Under the pieces are notes generated by a model. That model was given only the letters and a program-made list of their open reading frames with translations, was not told the DNA's origin and ran no database searches. Made by a program: the position numbers and the translations under genes. Positions 25,701 to 34,915 of a stretch of 64,000 nucleotides of DNA are shown here, piece after piece; position 1 is the first letter of the stretch, and every line of letters starts with the position of its first letter. This DNA is from Volvariella volvacea V23 (taxonomy: Eukaryota > Basidiomycota > Agaricomycetes > Agaricales > Pluteaceae), in contig KB722745.1 in the NCBI GenBank assembly GCA_000349905.1, positions 217,688 through 281,687 of the forward strand. The letters are read 5' to 3'.

Positions 25701-26350
25701 ATAAACGTCGACCTCCCTAGAATGGCCAGCCTTATGCACCAGTAATGCATCCTAAGCTCATCGAGGAAACGTTTGCGAGGCTGGCCTCCCTTCCTTCGTG
25801 CAGCCTTCACAGTATGCACTCCAGGGCTGAAGTAAAGTCGGGTGGTTTTTCCGAAAATCCATTCCCCCTCCTTCGTGTCATTGCATCGTTCCCTGCCAGC
25901 CCGGAGATCCAAAGGGTCCTGAATCAAGACCCAGACGACGACCAAAATGCGCGTCCAAGCCCTCTTTTGTCGCGTACTCCCTCAAATTGGACCGAATCTC
26001 ATTCTCAATCTCAACACGATACCCAGAACAGCGCTTTCTCATCCTTTGCTACCAGTTCGACCGCAAGCCCCATGGGTCCAGGGAGCCATCACCCCCTAGC
26101 AACACTCAACATGGACTTGCTCCAAAAACTAACAAGCGACATGTCCCCGACAGGTTTCTTGGAGAACCTCAGTCGGAATTACATGAAGGGAAAGGGTGGA
26201 AAGACCAGTACCATATTGGAAAGTACGAAAAGTAAGGTTAACATTACGAGAGGAACAAAACGGGGTGGTGGACCTGATGCCAGCATCGGAGCGAATAGGA
26301 AGTACAAAAGACGCAAAGTCAACGTCAACCTTGGTGGCGGGACGAAGTGA
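22710..26350 (+). CDS. Crinkler-type P-loop NTPase with C-terminal REase-like domain
   Basis: Exons: 22710-23500, 23558-24496, 24557-24753, 24815 into the gap, then from the gap to 25660, and 25721-26350. The product exceeds 1100 residues. After a variable N-terminus comes a pre-NTPase segment (LWTPLSRSGKQAVE, LRIPLLYGKPNVLLHDLD), Walker A NTSGSGKT (about residues 267-274) and Walker B FYCVIDEAQYA. The part after the gap carries an FE helix (GNGFESYIA), then GPDMLFVL and WVAVQAK, matching the E / D / QxK pattern of restriction-endonuclease-fold nucleases. The C-terminus ends in a basic run, KYKRRKV, a likely nuclear localisation signal. This is the NTPase-REase architecture described for Crinkler-RHS-type eukaryotic effectors. 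No LFLAK-type secretion leader is seen, so a role inside the fungal cell (conflict or selfish element) is at least as likely as export. The reading frame differs across the gap, so its true length must restore it. Confidence 0.8.
24970..25069. other. assembly gap (100 N)
   Basis: Exactly 100 N, the conventional length for a gap of unknown size. It falls inside the Crinkler-like gene, between the NTPase module and the nuclease-like module. Coding frames on the two sides differ by one. Confidence 0.99.
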
Positions 26351-26438
26351 AAAAAGTGAAAAAAGTATTGTATTGTTGCGAAGTCCCGTATCCTATACTA
26401 CCAATACAAGAAAAATGATAATGATAGAATCGGATCCG

Positions 26439-28408
26439 CTAGTGCTCGCACAGCGAAATCTCAGTAGCCTCAAAAGCTTCTCCCTGCTGCAACACAAACT
26501 TCTTCCTCTCCTCCATCAACTCCAATCTCAGCTTCTTCGCCTCTTCCATTCTGATCGGAAAGCCATCCACGTAACTAAATATAATATTCAACAACTCGTC
26601 TGGCAACTTGTCAATAGCGCTTTTCTCTCCAGTCCTTTTAGCTTTAAAAAATTCTTCACCCCACCAATCCGTCCTCTGACAAGGAATGTTCGCCGTGCTT
26701 ATAATCTTGACATGTGGATCCACGAGGAATAAAGCCAGAATCTTCCGATGCCCGGGTTTAGTCGGATCGGCGAGCTTGAACGGCTGAACCTGGTGCTGAA
26801 GAATATTGGGGAACGTGAGAAGCCGGCCTTCACGCGTCTCTATGGAGCCGATTTGTTGAACTGCCGGACCCCAGTTTTGGAGACCATAGACGGTCGAGAG
26901 CCAGTCGTGGTCGTCCTGCTCGTAGCTCATATCATCGAAAGTAGAAGAGCCAATATCGGATTGCTGGCGGAACGCAAGATGGCTGGGGGTGATGTTTTCG
27001 TTGTCGTAGTAGTAGAGCGCTGTGGAGACGATGCATTCGTTCTAGGTTGTAAATGGATAGCGAATGTTAGTGACGGCTGGTTATGGCACTTGAAGGAAGA
27101 TCCCACCTGCTGTCCTTCGACGTGCCAAGTCCCACCCTCGTATTCGGGCTTCTCAGGTGTCAAGTGGATGTTCGCGAGCTTGACGATCACTTGGATATTC
27201 TTAAAGTCGTTTACCAGATCCACCACTTTCACGTCTGATGCCGGCTCCGGATCGAACCATACTGGGGCATCAGGAACGTATAGCGTGCTCCTGTCGTCGG
27301 GATCGGCGTAATAGATATTGGTGTAAATGATTCTGGGGATGGAAATGTCTGATGCTTTATTCAGTAGCTCCGTCAGGGTTAGGTTCCACAGGGGTGTAGC
27401 CTTGGCAATGAGTTTTTCGATAACACCGTAGAGGTCTCGATGTCTCTCTGGGTGCAAATTGTTGATGTATGAGGTGATCCTGTATGGTAATGAGAATTAG
27501 GGGATACGGGGACAATGAATGGGGACATACTTAGCCTTTACGCCCCTATCATCATGTCCAAGTTCGACCTCACACGGTAACCACTGAAACTTGCCACTAT
27601 ATTCGTCATACAGGGTATCCTTGGAAGGAACTGGGACAACCTTGCCCTCTCCACATCGTTTGATGCAATCATCCAAAGTTGTCAGACTGTCCTCAAGGAA
27701 CCTTGATTTCCCAAAAACCAAAGGGAACAGCGAGGGATGCACCAAATCAAGGACCTTTTCATCGGAACCCGGATGCCAGTCTTTCTTCCCCTCAGGGATG
27801 TCCTCGAGCACTCGTACCGCGTCACGAAGTTGGGCATTGAGGTCTGAGTCGACCATCTTGTCGGATTTGACGACTCCAGGAATGATGCTGATGTAACCAG
27901 TGTTGTGGGACTTTTCAGCGCGATAAGCGAGTTCCTCGAGACACCAATCGAACATTAACTCGGTAACATCACCATGCGCAGACTTCAACTCTTCCCTCCA
28001 TTTGTTCGTGATCTCAGTATCCAGGATCTGAACGGGTCGCGCCAAATGTTAGGCTTTGAGACGAATGGGAACAAAGGCTGACACGTACTTTCTTCTCCCA
28101 GTCCGGTTTATCCGTGATAGCGTCCATTATCCTCAACATTGTGATCTCCCTCAAAGTCAACAGGGGCAAACTGAAGCAAAGTGGCAAGTACCACTCGAAT
28201 CGCTTAATGCAACTGAAGGATAAGATATGGGACCTACTTACGCGCACCCGCCCTCCTCAGTTATGGTCATTTCGGTGGCCTTGGGGAATGCTTCCTCTAC
28301 TACGTAGGTCAGAGGTAGACCAAAACCAGGGCGTGCATACGGATTTTTATCTTGCTTGGGTTTTGTATTACCGTCGAATGCGACGAAAGACCACTTTGTG
28401 GTTGCCAT
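26439..28408 (-). CDS. DUF4246 family protein, copy A
   Basis: Five exons on minus: 28242-28408, 28089-28170, 27531-28027, 27107-27479 and 26439-27041, giving 573 residues. Landmarks in order are ARPGFGLPL, LREITMLRIMDAITDKPDW, KDWHPGSDEKVLDLVHPSLFPL, PDAPVWFDPEP, NIHLTPEKPEYEGGTWHVEG, the exon-start NECIVSTALYYYD, then LLTFPNILQHQVQPF and KPGHRKILALFLVDP. These define the DUF4246 family, common in fungi. The HLTPE/WHVEG and FPN..QH / GHRKIL segments resemble the metal- and 2-oxoglutarate-binding strands of Fe(II) dioxygenases; that is my inference, not an established activity. The stop lies only 88 nt from the convergent end of the Crinkler-like gene. A paralogue with the same exon plan lies at 43176-45114 on the other strand. 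Copy A has a longer helix-rich insertion near its C-terminus (DKLPDELLNIIFSYVDG), which resembles an F-box start. Confidence 0.9.
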
Positions 28409-30177
28409 CTGTAGTGAGCTAGGTTTGGTAGTAACCGTGGGGTGTGAAGTAACGATTTTGATGTTCAGCCGCCTGTGTTTGCGGTTATATAACCATCATA
28501 ATCCTCGGCGTCACTGCACTGTTTTCGAGTTGTGCCCCCATCAGCGTCGGTGAAGCCAAGTCATGTATATTTACTGACTCACCAGCACCTTCTGGACGGT
28601 AAACGGGAAGACTTTGACTCAAGCGCCTCGCAAGTGACTCGGTGGCGGCTGTGACTCGGCTGTGACGTGTGACGCGATCAGGCACGCGTGTCGGTTGTGT
28701 CGGCATACGCGCCTAGCACCGACTCATCAATATCACCCGCTCAGGCCGTCTGGTGGAAGCTCATCAGCACAACGCGGAAAGTTGAAAGACCCATTGAACG
28801 CACCCCTTGCGTTAGCATGTCCGCGCCACTTCATATCTGTAAGGCACATTTTCCTTGTGTTGGGGATCCTCCTGAAAATACCAAAGCGCTGGGTACTTGG
28901 CACATAAGCTCATGTGCAGTTGCCAGGGATTGACCAGGCTCTGAAATGCCATGCTAGTGGGTATGACGTTTACCGCTCAATTTTGTCGTTGACATTGCAT
29001 GGGAACAAGTATTGCAAGGTCTAGATGTGTTGGTAATCTGTGGCGGGGTCGGTCGTTTTCCACGACATTTTCTCGCTGATGCACCGCACTTGAGCCCAGA
29101 TATCCACAGGGACATATAGTTATCTCGATCCTGCAGCAGCTCAACACACTTTCGCCGACGCGAAAAGCAGAGGAATTCCATGACTGTCAGGAAATCTCTA
29201 GCGCTTCCGTAACTTTATCCCAGGCGTTACCCCAGCACATTGGCATCACGAACAGTCCTGAAGGTAAACGTCAATAAACCTTGAGAATTAAACGACTCCA
29301 AGCCAGTGCGCAGTCATGTTATCATGGAAATTCTGGGCGTTATTTACACAAACCCGACGAATCAAGGCCTTAGTACTCAAATCGCCAATTGAACCTGTCC
29401 GAGAATCACGCTGGTCTTGTCGTCGTTTCCCTGGTGGTGTATATAATCCCATGACTTCAAATGCTCCATGGGGTCATGTCCCGAATACGAGATCTTAAGC
29501 ACTAATGTAACTGGATCTCGAGGTATGAACTAACCGAAAATGGTGACCCTTCCACGTTGGCGTTTGATCGTTTGATGATTCACCTTTTGGTTCCTCACTC
29601 AATAGCAATGGCATGGCAATTACATTCAGCAGGCGATCACACTTATCAGCTCTAGAAAGTGGCGGTGGGGCTCAACGCTGACTCAAATTTACTCATCGCT
29701 GAACATTCGTTGGGGTCAATAGCTAATTGTGAGTGTTGGCATCATATCTAACCACGGTGACCCCCATCCAATTGTGTATTCTACTGTTGCTTGTAATAAA
29801 GTTAAGGACTTATCGGTTCTACGCCAGTCAGTGATTGTCCTTACTTGGTCACTATGGTGTCCCCTACTAGAGGGTCTAGGCTTAACTCCCTTATCAAAGC
29901 CTATCCTTTGCAGAGGGTCTTGAGATAGGAGGCTTCGATCGAGCGCGCAATTTTAGGCTAAGTTGTGTACAACTATCTAACAGAACGCTAGCCCTGAAAG
30001 CGGGATTATGCATCAGGGGGCCATACTTGCTTTGGGGTGGCCGTCACAAAAATCATTCATGTGGCCCTTATGGCATTGACACGTTTTGCCATCCCTACTT
30101 GCCCCACCATTTTCAGTACTCATCTTAAGCACCGAGGCGTATATCTAATTTACTGGCCTCTTTGCTCCCCAGCTATC
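28409..30177. other. intergenic, nothing supported
   Basis: No open frame shows a credible product on either strand. The part next to 28,409 should hold the promoter of DUF4246 copy A. The last 140 bases are open in frame with the F-box gene but lack an ATG. Confidence 0.4.
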
Positions 30178-31917
30178 ATGGTCGCCTTACCCGACCTCCC
30201 CACTGAAGTCCTTCTCCGAATCAGTGCTATAATCCAATCCGATCCCTCAGCACGCACAGCGCTACTCTATCTCGCTCAATCATGCAAACGCTTAAATTTC
30301 GTCGTAACCCCGGCCCTTCTGTCGTCAATGGGATTGCCTATCGGTCGGACAATCGAAGTGACCCTCACTAGACACTCCGTCCTGTCGGACTTCGACGCGC
30401 TTTCAGTCTTAATTACCGCCTTCGAATTGTCCACCATCCCCCGACTCATCTGCCACTTTGAATCAAGTCAACTCAGCCACATTGCCTATCAATGCTTTAG
30501 GCTTTATCTCTTGATCGCTCGTTTGGACTCTCTTGAGGAATTAGATCTTTATTTCGACGACGACGATACCCTTAGCATCGGCCCTGTTGCTGAGGAGCTC
30601 CAAACGTGGTCGGATATCTTCGGGAGTCTTCTCAACGTGGTACTCAGAAAGGGATGCAAGAAGTTGTGCCTTAGAGGAGGGGTATCAATTTCGGAGGCAA
30701 ATCCTCCCGCGAGCCCCGGATTCGACCTACGTCATTGGTTTCTGGGTAGTATGACGCTCGTCCGGGGTCTATGGGCGGATGGCACGGGTGCTGACCCCAG
30801 CCCGGCTAGCGGTTTGCGTAACGTCTTCCCGAACTCGAACGCCGTGCTGCCGCGGCATTTACGTTCTCCGTACATACCCCCACAATCCTTTTTCAGCAAG
30901 TTGCGTTTGAAAGCTCCCAACCATTCCTTGACTTCAATCGAGATTGGATTGCGCACGCTCCTTCAGCCTTCTTTTTCTCAATGGCTTTACCAAGCCTTCC
31001 GCTCTTCGCCCAACTTGACTTCGTTGGCCATCCGAGGAGTGGATATGGACTCGAGCTTGGATTGGGATCCGGCCATTCGCATCATCTTAAATTCCATCCC
31101 CGCCTCCAGACCTCTCACATCATTAACCCTCGCTCAACTCACTCCGACACTCGGGCCATCTTCGTTACTCAACCTTCTCAATAACCTAGACTTCTCACAG
31201 CTCACTCACCTGCACCTCGACGACTCGCTGCCAATGTTCAACCCCTCCGAGTCCCTGGTCCGCATTGGTCGTCTACCACGCATCAAATTCATCCAGGCCC
31301 CATCCGACTACTGGCTATACCTCATTGACAAATTCACCCACCTCGAAACGGCCCGCGTTATGACGCGTCTGAGCGCATCCACCTCGCTCAAAAATACCAG
31401 CTGCGTCCGCAGGTACGGCCCCATCTTTGAGCACCTCGTCAGCATTCGCTGCCCCTCCATCGGCTTAATGCTCAACCACCTCCCTATCGAGCGCAACACC
31501 GGATTTCTGGATGCCACAAAGGTCCTTGCAGTTGATCTAGAGGGCACTATCCAGACCACGCTTGCCCGCTTCATCCAACGAGAAGAAATGGCCCGGTCGG
31601 GGGCTCTAAAGGTCTACGAAAGCATCACCGATCTCGCTTTGTGCCCGTTCTCTCAGTGGGTTGAGCAGCTCAAGTTTGTCGTCATCGCGCCAGACGGTAC
31701 GCTGCAGGTCAAAGAAGACGTCATACTCCCGGTTGTATCGTGGCTAGCGGGGTTCGGCAACTTGCGTCGTGTTGAGTTTAGAAGCGAGGATTTGGAGCAC
31801 AGGGGTTGTGTGATGCTTGCTGCGGACAAGTTTGCGGAATTGGTGGGTAGGCATCGACGGACGATGGAGAGTGTGCGGATTGGGGAAAAGTTATACCAAT
31901 TCGGGGCAGGAGTCTAA
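30178..31917 (+). CDS. F-box-like, leucine-rich protein (single exon)
   Basis: A single exon of 579 residues. I chose the ATG at 30178 because it gives MVALPDLPTEVLLRI, a typical F-box-like beginning (LPTEVL..I); the frame is open further upstream but only with non-ATG codons. After the F-box-like helix the protein is Leu-rich, with irregular repeats resembling degenerate LRRs (for example SLTSIEIGLRTLLQPSF and SLTLAQLTPTLGPSSLLNLL). Such proteins usually serve as substrate adaptors of SCF ubiquitin ligases and are strongly expanded in mushrooms. It has no introns, unlike nearly all its neighbours, which may point to retroposition or recent expansion. The substrate is unknown. Confidence 0.75.
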   Translation: MVALPDLPTEVLLRISAIIQSDPSARTALLYLAQSCKRLNFVVTPALLSSMGLPIGRTIEVTLTRHSVLSDFDALSVLITAFELSTIPRLICHFESSQLSHIAYQCFRLYLLIARLDSLEELDLYFDDDDTLSIGPVAEELQTWSDIFGSLLNVVLRKGCKKLCLRGGVSISEANPPASPGFDLRHWFLGSMTLVRGLWADGTGADPSPASGLRNVFPNSNAVLPRHLRSPYIPPQSFFSKLRLKAPNHSLTSIEIGLRTLLQPSFSQWLYQAFRSSPNLTSLAIRGVDMDSSLDWDPAIRIILNSIPASRPLTSLTLAQLTPTLGPSSLLNLLNNLDFSQLTHLHLDDSLPMFNPSESLVRIGRLPRIKFIQAPSDYWLYLIDKFTHLETARVMTRLSASTSLKNTSCVRRYGPIFEHLVSIRCPSIGLMLNHLPIERNTGFLDATKVLAVDLEGTIQTTLARFIQREEMARSGALKVYESITDLALCPFSQWVEQLKFVVIAPDGTLQVKEDVILPVVSWLAGFGNLRRVEFRSEDLEHRGCVMLAADKFAELVGRHRRTMESVRIGEKLYQFGAGV

Positions 31918-33188
31918 TTTGTAGTTTTTTGTTCTGCGGTATCTTGTCTAAATTATCTCTATTCTGTATTTCTTATTGGGACGAGGAAAGGCGGAGTGGC
32001 ACAGTGAGCATACCATGATAGTCTCGGCTGCGTATACTTGGATTAGATATTGATCTTGCCTGGAAATGCAATTTTGTTCTTGAGCATCTGGTCCAGCAGC
32101 GGTCGTAGGTGTCCTTGCAACCGTCACCGCGCTCTATATCTGTAATTTTAAGTTGTCTCCCTATGAGTGGTCACTGTGGGAGATGCAAAGAAGCAAAGTA
32201 TGCTCACCAGGAGGTGCAGCATTAACACCGATGGCAACGACGGCGAGAAGGGAGAACAAGCTCAAAGTGAAGCGCATGTTTGGGAGAGTAAGGCTTGTAG
32301 ACTGAAGCACTTGGGGATGATTCCAGGCGGGATGCTGCATTTTATACCTTCAGAGGAGGGTACGTCCCGATTTTGCTATCACCTCCAAGGCAATCCATTT
32401 TTGCTCGTTTATCAATGGGGCGTGCCCTTGTTCAATGCCTGGCATTTGCTGACAGGTGACCACCATCCTGACCTTCAGTATGAGTTGACAAGGAATTTTA
32501 TTGATACCTTGCATCTATTGATCCAAAGTCGGTCATCTGCTTAACTATCTTTTCAAGTAGTTTACCTCTCATGTATGTACTGATTATGAATGCTTCGAGA
32601 ATGGCATGTAAGAGAAGAGCACAATAAGAAGTAGGAAATAGTAAAGAATTCGTTCGACGATTGTAATCCTGTAACTGTATTACTGTATACTCTTGCCACA
32701 GTTATGCGACCAATGTCTTTAATTTATTTGATTTCATTCATAGCTAACTACGGACCCCATTCATAACTATTCTATTATACACGCAAGGGCATTTATAATC
32801 AAGTACAGCACCCAGATTGTGCATACACCTCTTGGAAATTGCCATGTAATTCGGATCTCGCTTAATGTGATCGCTTATTTTGCGTTCTCCACATATATTT
32901 TATACAGGATTTGAACCTTCATTAAGTACAGTAATACTATTCCCCATAGATATGAGCGCGTATCTTGAAATTCAGTTTCACCAATACCTCGGTTCAAATG
33001 ATCACAGGTTAGCCAGACATTAACGAGAGATGCGTATAGGCCTCTTAAGCAGAATTTATCCGTAACAGCATAACTGATGTATACATGCGCGAGGAGCATC
33101 CCGAGAACTAAAAAACCAGGATAATGTCAGACGGAGAGTACTATGAATGAATGTAAGCCTGTAGATGCCCGCGTCCTGATCTGCCGCG
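31918..33188. other. intergenic, nothing supported
   Basis: A few frames (for example 32167-32544 on plus and 32875-33099 on minus) are open but have no splice-consistent extension and no similarity I recognise. Splice-like motifs are frequent, so a small intron-rich gene may have been missed. Confidence 0.35.
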
Positions 33189-33516
33189 CTAAGGGTGACT
33201 TGAGCAGATCAAGATTTCGAGGGTCCACGCCATCCCTCTTCAGCTAGCGAGGCAAGTCAATGATAAGATGAAAACGTACAGCTTGCCCTACACAACCGAT
33301 TGCATTCATTGAAACGAGGCGCACCAAGCCTTTTGCAATTTTCTACACAGTTATTGAAATTTTGAATGCACGACGTTTGGGACGCTATTGCAATTATACT
33401 TAGAACAGGAAGGTTTATAACTCGCGAGACTCACCAGTCCCTCCTGGAATAGCTACAACTAGGCTAGAGCACAAATTCATGGAGAGGAAGCCGAGTACAA
33501 GTGGAACGAGCCTCAT
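33189..33516 (-). CDS. candidate small secreted cysteine-rich protein
   Basis: Three exons on minus: 33435-33516, 33276-33342 and 33189-33237, phases agreeing, for about 65 residues. The first exon encodes a good signal-peptide-like leader (MRLVPLVLGFLSMNLC, SSLVVA), followed by GENCKRLGAPRF and NECNRLCRASC, with four cysteines in a C-x13-C-x3-C-x3-C spacing. The last exon (ending ICSSHP) is the least certain. Short secreted cysteine-rich proteins are typical of fungal effectors and antimicrobial peptides; the spacing only loosely recalls a defensin and the full CS-alpha-beta pattern is not present. I cannot assign it to a family. No expression evidence is available, so it remains a candidate. 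Confidence 0.38.
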
Positions 33517-33675
33517 AATGCCAAGTAGGAGGGGCAGGAGTGTTGTAGTCGCTTTGAGCAGAAGTCGAACTATTTATATTACCTTTGGCAATTCGCTTTG
33601 GAAGTTCAGAATCTGCTGCTGTAGTGAAAAAAGCTTATGCTCGTTGTGGCCCTCGGGCGGGTATCAAAGCGTCTT

Positions 33676-34310
33676 CTAATTGTGAGGGTTCTGAGAGCGC
33701 TCTAGGGGTGAGATCCTCAAAACTGGGGCACCTCTTCTGGTCGCTTGTATTGGTTGTAGGAACTCTGTTTTAGGTACGCCGAAATGACACTGATTCATAG
33801 ACGAGGGAGAATGCATGCAGGGCGCCGTGGTAGGTACTGGTGAAGCCGTTTCACTTCCGATAGCGACAAGTTCGCAATTCAGGTAAGCATCACCACCTGC
33901 TAGCAAGGCTTCCGTGTATCTGATTGCTGTGCATTTACTACAAGTTCAAGTAACCCTTACCTACTATTCTGCTTAACCCATTGTGATGCAGGGCACAAGC
34001 CAACCGTACCTGTTCCAAAAATAACAATACTTTGATCGATGAGGTCTCCGCGTGCTTTAAACCATCCAATCAGGAGGAGAGCAGTATTACTTCTTTGCCC
34101 CGAGTGAAAATCGAGCGTTCCATCTGCCTCTAGTTGGTAGTCTGGCCCCTCGAGTCCGAGGTGTAGCACACGGTAAGCCTGTTTATCAGAATCATGCGAC
34201 CCGCTCCTGCACTATGCTGAAAATAACTTCTAAATTTAATGTCATCTAGTCCGTATTGAGCATTTATCGTGTCTAGTTCACCTCCGGTTCACTGGTGATA
34301 GGCCAGCAAT
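33676..34310 (-). CDS. 3' part of an intron-rich gene of unrecognised family
   Basis: A chain of exons with matching phases: possibly 34282-34310, then 34010-34178, 33838-33899 and 33676-33789 (stop). The reading goes through AYRVLHLGLEGPDYQLEADG, LLLIGWFKARGDL, GGDAYLNCELVAIG, and ends SPLERSQNPHN. The middle exon is convincing as a protein: no stops over 56 codons, good splice sites and regular strand-like hydrophobic spacing. The 5' end with the start codon was not found; it should lie within 34,311-34,700. It is 160 nt from the candidate secreted peptide gene on the same strand. I do not recognise the family. Confidence 0.42.
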
Positions 34311-34915
34311 CTACGTCCTCAATTGCGAGTTAATTACGTGCCCTAAGGGTTGTATCGCAAATCCGCGGTGAAGGGTTGGCGTATCTCATCCATACGTCGA
34401 ATGTGGCAATCCATGATCATTCAACGAAGTGGAGGTCTTGCTGGCATTATTCCCCTTTGGATGGTAAAGGACACGGCAAAGCATTAATTAGTGCAGTTAA
34501 CACACTAGAATGTGGGAAGTAATATCAATTATCCTGACAATCCCTTTAGCCGACATACCTCTCCACAGCCATCCGAGTATGCTGGCGTAACCTAATCTAT
34601 ACATGTGGCTGATATCGTGTGGTAATGATTTTGGCAACGAACTGAGGGCATACACTGATTTCGTGGTGTTGAAAAGCTTTTCAGCAAGGCACACGCCATG
34701 ACTGATGTATAGCCCTCATGCTGGGGGTTTGGGCTTATTTGTGACCCGTATATTATGCGTCATAAGTAGCATTTGCCAAGTTGTGATGGTATGAGGGTTG
34801 TGCCCAATCATGTGAGTTGCAAGTGATGGTGCATCATGTACAACGTAACAATAATAGATATAGATAATACATACAAGAGAAGAAGATATTTGACCTATAT
34901 ATTTGATATATCGCC
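34311..34915. other. intergenic or unresolved 5' exons
   Basis: Probably holds the missing first exons of the minus-strand gene ending at 33676, plus the 3' flank of the GH115 gene. The AT-rich tract 34,840-34,915 directly follows the GH115 stop in its direction of transcription and may be its 3' UTR. Confidence 0.35.

Noticed and set aside
25115..25945. A 276-codon open frame on the minus strand
   Set aside because: It is antisense to the nuclease-like module of the Crinkler-type gene, which has clear motifs and splice sites; the minus frame has none.
22710..26350. Reading the Crinkler-like gene as a secreted effector
   Set aside because: No signal peptide or LFLAK-type leader is present at the chosen start; export cannot be supported from the sequence.
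32167..32544. A 125-codon plus-strand frame after the F-box gene
   Set aside because: No recognisable similarity and splice-like motifs do not give a consistent chain.
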